Position numbers and translations under genes: made by a program
Shown here: positions 54,429 to 64,000 of the stretch, one piece after another
How positions within the stretch are numbered: the first letter of the stretch is position 1
How the letters are laid out: each line of letters opens with the position of its first letter
NCBI RefSeq assembly: GCF_040564635.1
Contig: NZ_CP159837.1
Span: 5,257,001-5,321,000, forward strand
DNA length: 64,000 bases
Source: Planktothricoides raciborskii GIHE-MW2
GTDB lineage: Bacteria; Cyanobacteriota; Cyanobacteriia; Cyanobacteriales; Laspinemataceae
Direction of reading: 5' to 3'
The notes under the pieces: model-generated
Databases searched by the model: none
What the model was told of the DNA's origin: nothing
Seen by the model: only the letters and a program-made list of their open reading frames with translations

Positions 54429-54623
54429 ACAAGGAATGTGTTTTATCGTATTAGGCAACAACCCCAGATACGTTTAATTATTCTGTGTTTATGCCACTTA
54501 ATCCTTTATCCTGTAAGGCTTATGAGCGTTAACTCAATCTACTTTTGATGCTACGTGACTCAATCTTGACTCAATATCAACATACCATACTGGTTAAATG
54601 AGTCAACTACCGCTAGGGAATAA

Positions 54624-56044
54624 CAGCAATTCTCATTTTGGCAAAAAACTGTTCAAGTCCCCTTGAGACCTGTATGGTAATGATATCTGCAAAACCCAAG
54701 AGAGCCAGAGCCCTTGAAAAAGCCAGGTTGGTTTGACACTGTAGTGAGTTCTTTTCGCGAGCGCTTGTCGTCGCTACCGGACAAGCGCCGAGGTAAAAAT
54801 ACCCGCTATGGAATGGAGGATGCTGCGTTGAGCGCATGCAGGGGTGTTCTTCACCCAAACCCCGTCCTTCCTGGCCTACCAGCGCAAGATGGCAGGCAAT
54901 AAGGGTCAAAGCAATGCTCAAAGCCTGTTTGGAGTGCATAAGATTCCTTGCGACAACCACATCCGGGACTTGCTCGACGGGGTTGTGGCGGAGGAGCTGT
55001 TTCCCGTATTCGAGGAAATCCTACAGATGTTGGACGAACAGGGTCAGTTGAAGGACTTCCGGTCTGTGGCCGACACCCTGTTGGTTGCTATGGATGGGAC
55101 GGAATACTTCAGTTCAACTCAAATCCACTGTCCTGGCTGCTCGACACGCACCTTGAGGTCAGGAGACATTCAACACTTCCATAGCGTGGTCACTCCAGTC
55201 ATCGTCTGTCCAGGGCAGACTCAGGTGATTCCGTTAGTCCCTGAGTTTGTCCGCCCCCAAGACGGTCATGACAAACAAGACTGTGAGAATGCCGCTGCGA
55301 AGCGGTGGTTGAACCAGCATGGTCCGAGCTTGAGTCGCTTGAAGGTAACGGTGTTAGGCGATGACTTGTACTGCCACCAACCCCTGTGTCAGCTACTGTT
55401 AGACCACCAGTTGGACTTTATCTTGGTCTGTCGCCCAGATTCCCACACTACGCTTTATAACCATCTTGAGGGGATTGACCTACCAACAGTCATCAGCAAA
55501 AGGTGGACGGGAAAAGTTGAGGAAACCTGGACTTACCGATATCTCAATGACTTGCCCCTCAAAGACGCGGCGGATGCGCTGTTGGTGAACTGGTGTGAGG
55601 TAACTGTCAGCCGTCCTGACCAAAAGGTGATTTACCATAACGCCTTTGTGACCCGCTACACCCTTACTGATGATAACGTAGCTGAGATTGTTCAAGCCGG
55701 TCGCACTCGTTGGAAGGTTGAGAACGAGAATAACAATACCCTCAAGACCAAAGGCTACCATCTCGAACATAACTTCGGCCATGGCAAACAGCATCTGGCT
55801 GCCTTTCTGGCAACTCTGAATATCTTGTCCCTACTCTTTCATCCGCTGCTGGAGCGGCTCGACGAGAAATATAAACGGCTGCGAGGCCATCTGCCGACTC
55901 GCCAGACCTTTTTTGATGATTTACGGGCTTTAACCCGGTATCTGTATTTCGACAACTGGGATCACCTGCTCACCTTCATGCTCCAGGGACTTGAGCTAGA
56001 GATTCCCCCCAATAGCAGTTAAATTTCCAAAATGAGAATTGCTG
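54624..56044 (+). mobile_element. 1.4-kb DDE insertion sequence with 9-bp target duplication
   Basis: Terminal inverted repeats CAGCAATTCTCATTTTGG and its exact complement (54624-54641, 56027-56044). The 9-bp direct repeat AGGGAATAA flanks them on each side (54615-54623, 56045-56053). Perfect ends and duplication indicate a fairly recent insertion. The transposase inside is frameshifted (next entry). Confidence 0.92.
54714..56022 (+). pseudogene. DDE transposase, frameshifted near its start
   Basis: From a TTG at 54714 it reads KKPGWFDTVVSSFRERL, SSLPDKRRGKNTRYGMEDAALSA. A one-base insertion near 54837 then displaces the frame, and the gene continues from 54844 as FFTQTPSFLAYQRKM to 56022. 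Catalytic candidates are Asp in LLVAMDGTEYF, Asp in VLGDDLYCHQPL and Glu in RWKVENENNNTLKTKGYHLEH, followed by NFGHG. The family resembles unclassified (ISNCY-type) transposases of cyanobacteria; I cannot fix the name. Without the insertion it would be about 436 residues. Confidence 0.8.
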
Positions 56045-56191
56045 AGGGAATAACCACTAAACTAATCAACGATTTTAATTAATATTAGGGGTCGATGGGG
56101 AAATCGCTCTCCCCACCTCCCATTCAGAACCCATCGTGCCACTTTCACGGCAATAGGCTCCTACCTAATTTGACCCTTTTCATGGGTACGA

Positions 56192-57941
56192 CTACCAGAG
56201 TGGCAGTTCTTCTTCCTGTTGCCCTTGGGCGCTTCCGTCATATCTTGACTTTAAGTCGTGACAATGAGCGTGAAGCAATTGCAGGTTTTTGTATTCATCC
56301 TTTCCGCCTTGGCTTCTAGGGATGATGTGGTCTACTTCGAGCAGGTCGCTGCTTGTGAAGTATTGCCCGCAATATGGACATTTACCATGCATGCTTTTTC
56401 AGCAGTTTTGCCACTCTTGTGGGGGCTTCGATGTCTTGTCCTCGCCTGGTACTCCAGTAAACCCAGTCGCCGTCATACGGAGATTTGTCAGGCTTGACTA
56501 AGGTATGTCGTTTAATTTCGACGTCCGCGTGTTTCCATAGCGTTAGTCCGTCTGCTGCGGCAAACGTCCATGTACCATGTCGGCCTTTGCGGTAATACTT
56601 GCGTATTGCTTGGGCTTTTTGTTTTCTTCCACGTCTACTTACTGACCATGCTCTGAGCATTTGCCAAAGAACCATGTCTTCTGATGAGAACGTTTCCTTA
56701 GCTGCTACCCCTGAATAGTAGTTTGCCCACCCTTTAATCATTGGATTTAATCTACCAATGAGTCCCGCTTGCGGGGCTGTTTTGTGGGTCTTAATAACTT
56801 CTTTTAGGGCTACATGGTGAGCTTTGATTGCTTTCTTACTCGGCTTAATCAGGGTTTTATATCCCAGTAGTTTCCCTTGGGGGTTTTTCCCTGATTTGTG
56901 TTTTCCAACTGGATATTGTCGGATGTTGAATCCCAAGAAATCAAAACCGGGAGTTACAGTCAATTCACTTCCTGTAACCAACTGATTAAGGGTGTGACAT
57001 ATCCTGGTTTTTTCTGGTTTTAATTCCAGACCAACTGGTTTTAGCCAAGCTTCAATTGCCGCTTTAGCCTTATGGATGACCTCTAACTCTGGGTGTAGTA
57101 CCACAAAATCATCGGCGTATCTAATGATTCTGACAGGGGGTGTGTATAAGCCTTTTTTGCTGTACATAGGAAATTGACTTTCTACATCCCGAATCATCCC
57201 ATCTAGTGCTATGTTGGCCAAAAGGGGTGAGATAACCCCACCTTGGGGTGTACCTGCCTCTGGCTTTTCAAAGGCTCCTCTGTCCATGATTCCGGCTTTT
57301 AACCAAATTTTTACTTGGTGTCGGATTTTTGCTGGACATTGGAGCTTTTTCAGTAAGTAAATGTGGTTGATTTTGTCAAAACATTTGGATATATCCGCAT
57401 CCAGAACATAGTTAGGTTTCTTGTTTATTACAAGATATATTCTGGCTACGGCGTCATGTGTTGACCTACCTGGCCTAAAACCATACGAGGTTTCCTCAAA
57501 TTGGGATTCCCAATACGGCTCTAGTGCCATTTTTACCAATGCCTGACGCGCTCTATCCTCTATTGTTGGTATCCCCAGGGGGCGTTTTTCATCCCGTCCG
57601 GGTTTTGGTATCCATACTCTGCGGACTGCTTTGGCCTTATTGGTTAGTGACAGTCTGGAGGCCAGGCTGAGCCTTTGTACGGGTGTTAGTGATTTTATCC
57701 CGTCTACCCCGGCTGTCTTCTTTCCTCTATTGAGTTGGGTTACTTGCCTTACGGCGAGTAGTTTCGCGTAGTATGACTTTAACAGTAGTTTTTGAAGCCC
57801 TTTTGCTATGACCTCGTTGCCCTTACTAGCCGCTCTGTAGATTCTCTTTTGGAGCTTGAACACTTTCCGCTGTACTAATTTCCAGGGGATTCCGTTCCAT
57901 TCCACCATCGACTTTTGTCGTGTTTTGGACATATATATCAC
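56192..57941 (-). pseudogene. Reverse transcriptase/maturase of the outer intron, HNH domain out of frame
   Basis: Codons from 57941 to 56382 encode 519 residues: RT fingers/palm with LGIPTIEDRARQALVKMAL, SYGFRPGRSTHDAV, GTPQGGVISPLLANI and the active site IRYADDFVVL, then the maturase X domain (FDFLGFNIRQY, RLNPMIKGWANYYSG) up to TRRGQDIEAPTRVAKLL. There a one-base gain relative to the copy at 13264-13760 puts the HNH nuclease (CPYCGQYF...EVDHIIPRSQGG, 56192-56392) in another frame. The RT and maturase may still work; target-strand cleavage should be lost. Confidence 0.88.
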
Positions 57942-58500
57942 TACTTGAGACTCTACAATTCAACTTAGGCACAGGCTGTCAGCATATACCAGTTATTAGG
58001 CTGGTCTTTGGCTTCTGCACTGCATCTCTCACCCATGTGGCTTGCGCTTACACTTATCACTACTTAGGATTATCGACCTATCCTGAGAGCCAATATGGGC
58101 TTTAATTCGTTCCGTGGATTTGGGATTATTAGTTTTAGGATGCTGCCCTCTCCCCCTGGGTACTTTTGGGATTTCGTTAATACGTGAGATATACAACTCC
58201 GTATCTTTGTAGGCAACCACAGAATTTACCTACCCATTCCCCGTGACCTTTTTGGTCGCAGCGTATCAACCAGATTTCGCTACTTAATAATTGAGAGGGT
58301 TCAAGTCGGACAGAAAGCCTCACGGCTGACCTTGACTAATTGGCTCGAAGGGATTCCCTTACTGGTTAAGCGTTACCTCCTTTTCAACCCGCTTCACACC
58401 AGTGAATAGTGAGTCTCCGGGTGGGGCTGATGCCTAATTACCCCTGACAATTTTTAAATCTTTGTTAAGATTCTTCTTTTGCCAGAAAATCCGGGTATTT

Positions 58501-60838
58501 GGTCGGGTAAGGTTCAGGGATTACTCCCCTCCCCTCCCCTAAGAACCGGACTTGACACTTTCGCATCATCCGGCTCAAGCCTTATTTCAAGCGATTGGAC
58601 TTGGATTTGCTGTGTACCTGCTTATGACACGCTTGGTGTAAATGCACAAGGTTTTCAATGTCGTTTTTTCCCCCTTCTGCAACAGGTACTATATGGTGGG
58701 TTTCGATTTCCTCCCGGTTGAATAAAGGTTCGCCACAGATAGGGCATTTCCAGTTTTGGTTTTGAGCGATTTTATAATTCCGGGAGTTTTTCTCCCAGTA
58801 GCTCTTACCATATTTCTGGTGACGTTTTTCCCAGTATTCCTTGAGGCTCGGATCGTCCGGTGACGCTTCCCCTTTGACCTTTACATGGCGCTCGATTGGG
58901 GTGTAAGCTATTGGGTAGAGAATTATTTCTACCTCTTTTCCTCGTCGTTTGTCTGTACCTGTACAGGCAAACGTCCACTTATTGCCTTTTATGGTCTTAA
59001 AGTAACGTTTCCGAATCCATTTTGTGTTTTTGTTGGGATGCCGACGCTTCGCCCAACTCCAAAGGTAGTACCACACTCTTGATGAGATGTAGCTGAAGGT
59101 TACTTTGCTCACTACCCCTTTGTAGTAGTTAGCAAAACCTCGGAGAATCGGATTTAGCTTTTTAATGACTACTTCCTGTTCACAACCATTCATTGCCTTT
59201 ATTTCTTCGCCTATCCTTTTACAGAAGGCTAGAACCTTCTTTTTGGATGGTTTGACAAGCAGTTTGCCGTTATAGTGGCGGTGGTTGAAACCGAGAAAGT
59301 CAAAGCCGTCTTCTATTGATGTAATAACCGTTTTCTCCGTGCTTAATTCAAGTCCTCTTTCTGATAACCATTGCTGGATTCTGGTCTGGGCTTTTTCAAG
59401 ACTTCCCTTGTCTCTGGCAGTAACTATAAAGTCGTCTGCATACCGCACAATGCCTAATTTTGAATTGGTGGTTTTAACGAGTTGTTCCAAACCATGCAGT
59501 CCAATGTTGGCTAGTAGGGGTGAGATTACCCCTCCTTGCGGTGTTCCCGTCTTTGTGGGGTTGAATTCCCCTTTGAGAACATAGCCAGCTTTTAACCATC
59601 TTTGGATTAAATCCCTTTTAGGGAAGTTTCCTAATTGTTTCAAGATGGATTCATGGGCAATGTTATCGAAAAATCCTTTGATGTCAGCTTCTAAAACCCA
59701 AGTGTCTCTGCCTTTACAAAGTCTGATAAAACTTTGTTCAATGGCATCTTGACAGCTTCTTCCGGGTCTGAATCCGTAGGAATTTGGCTCAAACACGGGT
59801 TCCCATTCGGGTTCTAGTGCGTTCATTACTATTGCCTGTTCGATTCTGTCGCGCAAGGTTGGGATTCCTAGCGGTCGTAACTTTCCGTTTGGCTTTGGTA
59901 TCATTACCCGTTTGGTTGGGCTTTGAGTTCCGCCTCTCCAGTTGTTTACCAGCTTCACCCTTTGCTCTGGGGTATTGACTATTTCCTTGTCAATTCCTGC
60001 CGTTGCTTTTCCTTTATTGGTTTGGGTGATTCTCCTCACTGACAATAGTAAGTTTGCGTGGCTTCTTAACATTAACTTTTGTAGACTTCTCAGTTTACGA
60101 AAGTTACCAAGTTTTCTCGCGAGAAAGATTCTTTGACGTAAATTCCTAACCAGCTTGTTGACTTTTCGCCAGTTAATTTGGCTCCAGTCTTCCAGTGGTT
60201 TCTTTAGTCCGTTTGTTGCATTTGGTTGCGACATCTAACTTGTCCTCAGATACGGTTTTTATTGTCTGGTCTCTTTCTCATAAGACCCAAGGCAAGTCTG
60301 CTGTTCCTTTCGGTCAGGGGCAAATTTTGAACCCCTATCCTCCTTATTACAGGGAGGCTTTCGCTTTTTGCCTCATCCTTTACCCCCCAGAGAGTTCTGC
60401 TTTCCTTACGGTCTGCTTACTACGGGATTCGACCTTCCCATAGACTCTGTGGGGTTTACCCTGTTGTATCATTTGGTTGTCCGTTCTCTCGTTAGGTGCT
60501 GCCTCTCCTGCGGTGGGGTTTTGATCACACGCCTTGATGAAGAAAAAACATCAAAACCACCCACTTACCTTTTGGTTCGAGCCTGTCAGCCTTATTTGGC
60601 TCGTTCCTAAATTACGCAGTTTGAATGACAGTTCATTTTCATTCACCGTTGAGAGACTCCCTCTTGCTCCTAACCGGCTTAGGCTGCTGGCTTCGGCTAC
60701 GTTCGGGGTCTGCATTCCGCCTGTTTCGTTACCTACTGGGGCGTGACCATACCATTTCTGGTATTTTCCGCGAGGGTAGGGGGTGTGACTCCCCTAGTAG
60801 AGCCGGCTCTACTTACCAATTGACCTTTCAGGTCGCAC
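58501..60838 (-). mobile_element. Inner group II intron B, complete
   Basis: The 5' end GTGCGACCTGAAAGGTC is at 60838; domain V (GAGCCGGATGATGCGAAAGTG...AGTCCGGTTC) and domain VI lie at about 58590-58505, ending CTTACCCGACC. 2338 bases, with an intact reverse transcriptase inside. It is nearly identical to inner intron D next door and inserted in domain I of the outer intron. Confidence 0.9.
58582..60234 (-). CDS. Group II intron reverse transcriptase/maturase/HNH endonuclease (intron B)
   Basis: A 550-residue intact intron-encoded protein that splices its RNA and inserts it into DNA by target-primed reverse transcription. RT motifs: GIPTLRDRIEQAIVMNAL, SYGFRPGRSCQDAIEQSF, ADIKGFFDNI, GTPQGGVISPLLANIGL and the catalytic VRYADDFIVTA. 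The X/maturase part follows (FDFLGFNHRHYNGKLL, LNPILRGFANYYKG). The C-terminus is a complete HNH nuclease: CPICGEPLFNREEIETHHIVPVAEGG, then NLVHLHQACHKQVH. It is the only fully intact intron protein in the window and may serve its broken relatives in trans. Confidence 0.95.
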   Translation of the reverse strand: MSQPNATNGLKKPLEDWSQINWRKVNKLVRNLRQRIFLARKLGNFRKLRSLQKLMLRSHANLLLSVRRITQTNKGKATAGIDKEIVNTPEQRVKLVNNWRGGTQSPTKRVMIPKPNGKLRPLGIPTLRDRIEQAIVMNALEPEWEPVFEPNSYGFRPGRSCQDAIEQSFIRLCKGRDTWVLEADIKGFFDNIAHESILKQLGNFPKRDLIQRWLKAGYVLKGEFNPTKTGTPQGGVISPLLANIGLHGLEQLVKTTNSKLGIVRYADDFIVTARDKGSLEKAQTRIQQWLSERGLELSTEKTVITSIEDGFDFLGFNHRHYNGKLLVKPSKKKVLAFCKRIGEEIKAMNGCEQEVVIKKLNPILRGFANYYKGVVSKVTFSYISSRVWYYLWSWAKRRHPNKNTKWIRKRYFKTIKGNKWTFACTGTDKRRGKEVEIILYPIAYTPIERHVKVKGEASPDDPSLKEYWEKRHQKYGKSYWEKNSRNYKIAQNQNWKCPICGEPLFNREEIETHHIVPVAEGGKNDIENLVHLHQACHKQVHSKSKSNRLK

Positions 60839-60868
60839 TCTTCCATTTAGGACAACAAATCCACAGTT

Positions 60869-63203
60869 GGTCGGGTAAGGTTCAGGGATTACTCCCCTCC
60901 CCTCCCCTAAGAACCGGACTTGACACTTTCGCATCATCCGGCTCAAGCCTTATTTCAAGCGATTGGACTTGGATTTGCTGTGTACCTGCTTATGACACGC
61001 TTGGTGTAGATGCACAAGGTTTTCAATGTCGTTTTTTCCCCCTTCTGCAACAGGTACTATATGGTGGGTTTCGATTTCCTCCCGGTTGAATAAAGGTTCG
61101 CCACAGATAGGGCATTTCCAGTTTTGGTTTTGAGCGATTTTATAATTCCGGGAATTTTTCTCCCAGTAGCTCTTACCATATTTCTGGTGACGTTTTTTCC
61201 AGTATTCCTTGAGGCTCGGATCGTCCGGTGACGCTTCCCCTTTGACCTTTACATGGCGCTCGATTGGAGTGTAAGTTATTGGGTAGAGAATTATTTCAAC
61301 CTCTTTCCCTCGCCGTTTGTCTGTACCTGTACAGGCGAACGTCCACTTATTGCCTTTTATGGTCTTAAAGTAACGTTTCCGAATCCATTTTGTGTTTTTG
61401 TTGGGATGCCGACGCTTCGCCCAACTCCAAAGGTAGTACCACACTCTTGATGAGATGTAGCTGAAGGTTACTTTGCTCACTACCCCTTTGTAGTAGTTAG
61501 CAAAACCTCGGAGAATCGGATTTAGCTTTTTAATGACTACTTCCTGTTCACAACCATTCATTGCCTTTATTTCTTCGCCTATCCTTTTACAGAAGGCTAA
61601 AACCTTCTTTTTGGATGGCTTGATAAGCAGTTTGCCGTTATAGTGGCGGTGGTTGAAACCGAGAAAGTCAAAGCCCTTTTCTATTGATGTAATAACCGTT
61701 TTCTCCGTGCTTAATTCAAGTCCTCTTTCTGATAACCATTGCTGGATTCTGGTCTGGGCTTTTTCAAGACTTCCTTTGTCTTTAGCAGTGACTATAAAGT
61801 CGTCTGCATACCGCACGATGCCTAGTTTTGGGTTGGTGGTTTTAATGAATTGTTCCAAACCATGCAGTCCAATGTTGGCCAGTAGGGGTGAGATTACCCC
61901 ACCTTGCGGTGTTCCCGTCTTTGTGGGGTTGATATCCCCTTTGAGAACATAGCCAGCTTTTAACCATCTTTGGATTAAATCCCGTTTAGGTAGGTTTCCT
62001 AATTGTTTCAAGATGGATTCATGGGCAATATTATCGAAAAATCCTTTGATGTCAGCTTCTAGAACCCAAGTGTCTCTGCCTTTTTGAAGTCGCATAAAAG
62101 TCCAATGGCATCTTGACAGCTTCTTCCGGGTCTGAATCCGTAGGAGTTTGGCTCAAACACGGGTTCCCATTCGGGTTCTAATGCATTCATTACTATTGCC
62201 TGTTCGATTCTGTCACGCACGGTTGGGATTCCTAGCGGTCGTAACTTTCCGTTTGGCTTTGGTATCATTACCCGTTTGGTTGGGCTTTGAGTTCCGCCAT
62301 TCCAGTTGTTTACCAGCTTCACCCTTTGCTCTGGGGTATTGACTATTTCCTTGTCAATTCCTGCCGTTGCTTTTCCTTTATTGGTTTGGGTGATTTTCCT
62401 CACTGACAATAGTAAGTTGGCGTGGCTTCTTAACATCAACTTTTGCAAACTTCTTAGTTTGCGAAAGTTACCAAGTTTTCTCGCGAGAAAGATTCTTTGA
62501 CGTAAGTTCCTAACCAGCTTGTTGACTTTTTGCCAGTTAATTTGGCTCCAATCTTCCAGTGGCTTCTTTGGTCCGTTTGTTGCTTTTAGCTGCGACATCT
62601 AACTTGTCCTCAGATATGGTTTTTACCGTCTGGTCTCTTTCTCATAAGACCCAAGGCAAGTCTGCTGTTCCTTTCGGTCAGGGGCAAATTTTGAACCCCT
62701 ATCTCCCCATTACAGGGATGCTTTCGCTTTTTGCCTCATCCTCTACCCTCCAGAGAGTTCTGCCTTCCTTGCGGTCTGCTTACTATGGGATTCGACCTTC
62801 CCATAGACTCTGTAGGGCTTACCCTGTTGTGTCGTTTGATTGTCCGTCCTCTCGTTAGGTGCTGCCTCTTCTGCGGTGAGAGTTTGGCCACACGCCTTGA
62901 TGACCATTAAGCACCAAGGCCACCCACTTTACCTTTTGGTTCGAGCCTGTCAGCCTTATTTGGCTCGTTTCACGATGACGCAGTTTGAATGGCAATTCAT
63001 TTTCATTCACCATTGAGAGAGTCCCTCTTGCTCCTAACCGGCTTAGGCTGCTGGCTTCGGCTACGTTCGGGGTCTGCATTCCGCCTGTTTCGTTACCTAC
63101 TAGGGCGTGACCATACCTTTTATGGTATTTTCCGCGAGGGTAGGGGGTGTGACTCCCCTAGTAGGGCCGACCCTACTTACCAAACGACCAGTTCAGGTCG
63201 CGC
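60869..63203 (-). mobile_element. Inner group II intron D, near-identical to B
   Basis: 2335 bases, with the same 3' end as intron B (CTTACCCGACC) and a 5' end at 63203 that reads GCGCGACCTGAACTGGTC where B has GTGCGACC. It is separated from B by 30 bases of outer-intron sequence (60839-60868). Its encoded protein is frameshifted. Confidence 0.88.
60950..62598 (-). pseudogene. Intron D reverse transcriptase, frameshifted
   Basis: Two overlapping frames (62598-62059 and 62095-60950) together match the 550-residue protein of intron B almost residue for residue. The break lies just after RPGRSCQDAI: where B has GCCATTGAACAAAGTTTTAT, D has GCCATTGGACTTTTAT, a net loss of four bases. The downstream part keeps the VRYADDFIVTA active site, X domain and full HNH motif, but translation from the natural start ends about 13 codons after the break. 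Confidence 0.92.
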
Positions 63204-63350
63204 TAATAGTTCGTGACTTACGAGTCCAGGCGGGTGCCTGTTAGTACACTGCGTCAACCTAAACCATTACCACGCGCACATTTCGGGTGTTACCCTCCAT
63301 TTTCCGCGTGAACGAGTCGCACTTGTGGTTTTATTATAATCTAAATAGTG

Positions 63351-63730
63351 GTGCGATTCGTTCACGCGGAAAGTGGATGGTAATACCTGAAACGTTCGCG
63401 TGGTCTGGGTTAGAGGCAACCCTAGAACCCAGATAACTCTCAAGGTGTTTGGGATAGTCCCGTAAGACCTGGATTCCAGAGAGGACAACACCTCTCTAGG
63501 TCATCGACACTAGGCCCGGAGACTCACTATCTTCCCTTGTGAAGCGGGCTAGAAAGCTGGTAAGGATTAAGCAGATATCCAAGATAGCCAGCAAGTCAAG
63601 CGCTCATAGGTAGCGAAAGCGAACTCCTGACTTGAACCCTCTTAATTATTGAGTAGCGAAACTGCTTGAAACGCTGCGCCCAAAAGGGCAAAGGGTTAAG
63701 GTGACGAACTTATTTGCTCAGTCACAGAAC
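63351..63730 (+). mobile_element. 5' part of another group II intron, plus strand
   Basis: Starts GTGCGATTCGTTCACGCGG. It carries the same domain I blocks as the outer intron and the ORF-less intron: CCCGGAGACTCACTATC, GTGAAGCGGGCT, CTTGAACCCTCTTAATTATTG, AGTAGCGAAACTGCTTG. Similarity fades after about 63730, so it is either a 5' fragment or continues in diverged form beyond the window. It faces away from the outer intron, whose own 5' end lies 28 bases to the left. Confidence 0.75.
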
Positions 63731-64000
63731 CAATAGACATCTCCAAAAACTTCCAAAGCCTTTACCCCATTGATTTCTGGGTTTCTAGATTTAAACTGAC
63801 CTGTATGCAGAAATCAACGGTATGATAAGTATTTGACAGTATTGATGTCAAAATAAAACAAATTTATTCGGGATATTTATTTCATATTTATCACTAAATT
63901 TTGAGCCAAAACGCTCTAAATTACTAGGGCACCGATTCTCAATCTAATTAATCCACATACATAATTACGCGGTTATAACTGTCAGCCTTTAACCGAAATC
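63731..64000. other. A+T-rich sequence to the window edge
   Basis: No gene or intron core recognised; it could be intron domain II-IV sequence or host DNA. Confidence 0.35.

Larger units (their letters stand above)
56095..63322 (-). mobile_element. Outer group II intron, interrupted by two inner introns
   Basis: The 5' end GTGCGACTCGTTCACGCGG lies at 63322 and the 3' end, after domain V (TTGCCGTGAAAGTGGCACGATGG) and domain VI, near 56095. Its own sequence comprises 63322-63204, 60868-60839 and 58500-56095, about 2.55 kb in all. Two other introns occupy the gaps. Alignment with the uninterrupted ORF-less relative at 10845-11718 shows the junctions: CTATTA|CAACTGTGG corresponds to CCCTTATAACTGTGG, and GGAAGA|CAAATACCCGGATTT to GGAGGACAATACCCGGATTT. 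Both insertions fall in the 5' structural domain (domain I). The 3' boundary is approximate. Confidence 0.88.

Noticed and set aside
60560-60620. tRNA-like GGTTCGAGCCTGTCAG string
   Set aside because: Occurs in both inner introns at the same place as intron RNA sequence; no cloverleaf can be built. I found no tRNA or rRNA gene in the window.

Overview
The window comes from a cyanobacterium, most likely a filamentous Oscillatoriales-type genome. Evidence: the HIP1 octamer GCGATCGC recurs throughout; there is a high-light-inducible protein, a hybrid CheA of the phototaxis/pilus-motility type, cyanobacterial-type HisIE, GSA aminotransferase, a SemiSWEET, a Nif11 peptide and pieces of a contractile injection system; and intergenic regions are rich in short tandem and palindromic repeats, group II introns and IS elements. 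The genus assignment is inference.

Positions 1-10.5 kb hold a decayed receiver-histidine kinase gene, a GH25 lysozyme with four C-terminal repeats, an MBL-fold hydrolase, inorganic pyrophosphatase (ppa), two small or exported unknowns, arginine decarboxylase (speA) and a sugar-phosphate nucleotidyltransferase. Positions 10.8-15.8 kb form a first mobile patch around scpA: an ORF-less group II intron, a palindromic element, a group II intron 3' fragment, a rearranged tnpB remnant and a tyrosine recombinase killed by a stop at its first catalytic arginine. Positions 15.8-30.6 kb are mostly chromosomal: an unknown 468-codon gene, a bestrophin-like channel with a 5'-truncated crcB, an SH3 protein, a PhoX-type phosphatase, a VOC protein, a sigma-70-like factor, an Hlip, an ADP-ribosylglycohydrolase, a receiver without its phospho-aspartate, hemL, a possible glycosyltransferase and hisIE.

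Positions 30.9-36.6 kb hold a compact accessory module. It contains an eCIS tube-chaperone-type protein (CIS_tube), a disordered protein with a conserved helical tail, a phage-tail-like inner tube protein, and an 881-residue zinc-ribbon/pseudokinase/transmembrane/PstS-like fusion. A divergent orphan Nif11 peptide and an acidic repeat protein with an eCIS-cargo-like N-terminus flank them. No sheath, spike or baseplate genes are present. This is the best candidate for an undescribed system in the window.

Positions 36.8-51.7 kb are again chromosomal: a 7TM-HD phosphohydrolase, a degenerate ADP-ribosylglycohydrolase-like protein, aroQ with a 45-residue upstream ORF, cinA, a SemiSWEET, a B12-binding radical SAM protein, a Cys-rich protein, an SRPBCC protein and a 1623-residue CheA/receiver hybrid. 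From 51.7 kb to the end everything recognisable is mobile: a 3'-truncated IS607, an IS5-family element, a 1.4-kb DDE element with a 9-bp target duplication, and a nested group II intron structure. In the last, one intron (about 56.1-63.32 kb, minus strand) is interrupted in its 5' domain by two near-identical 2.3-kb introns 30 bp apart. A related intron starts 28 bp away on the opposite strand and runs toward the right edge. The island has cut cheA off from whatever lay upstream of it.
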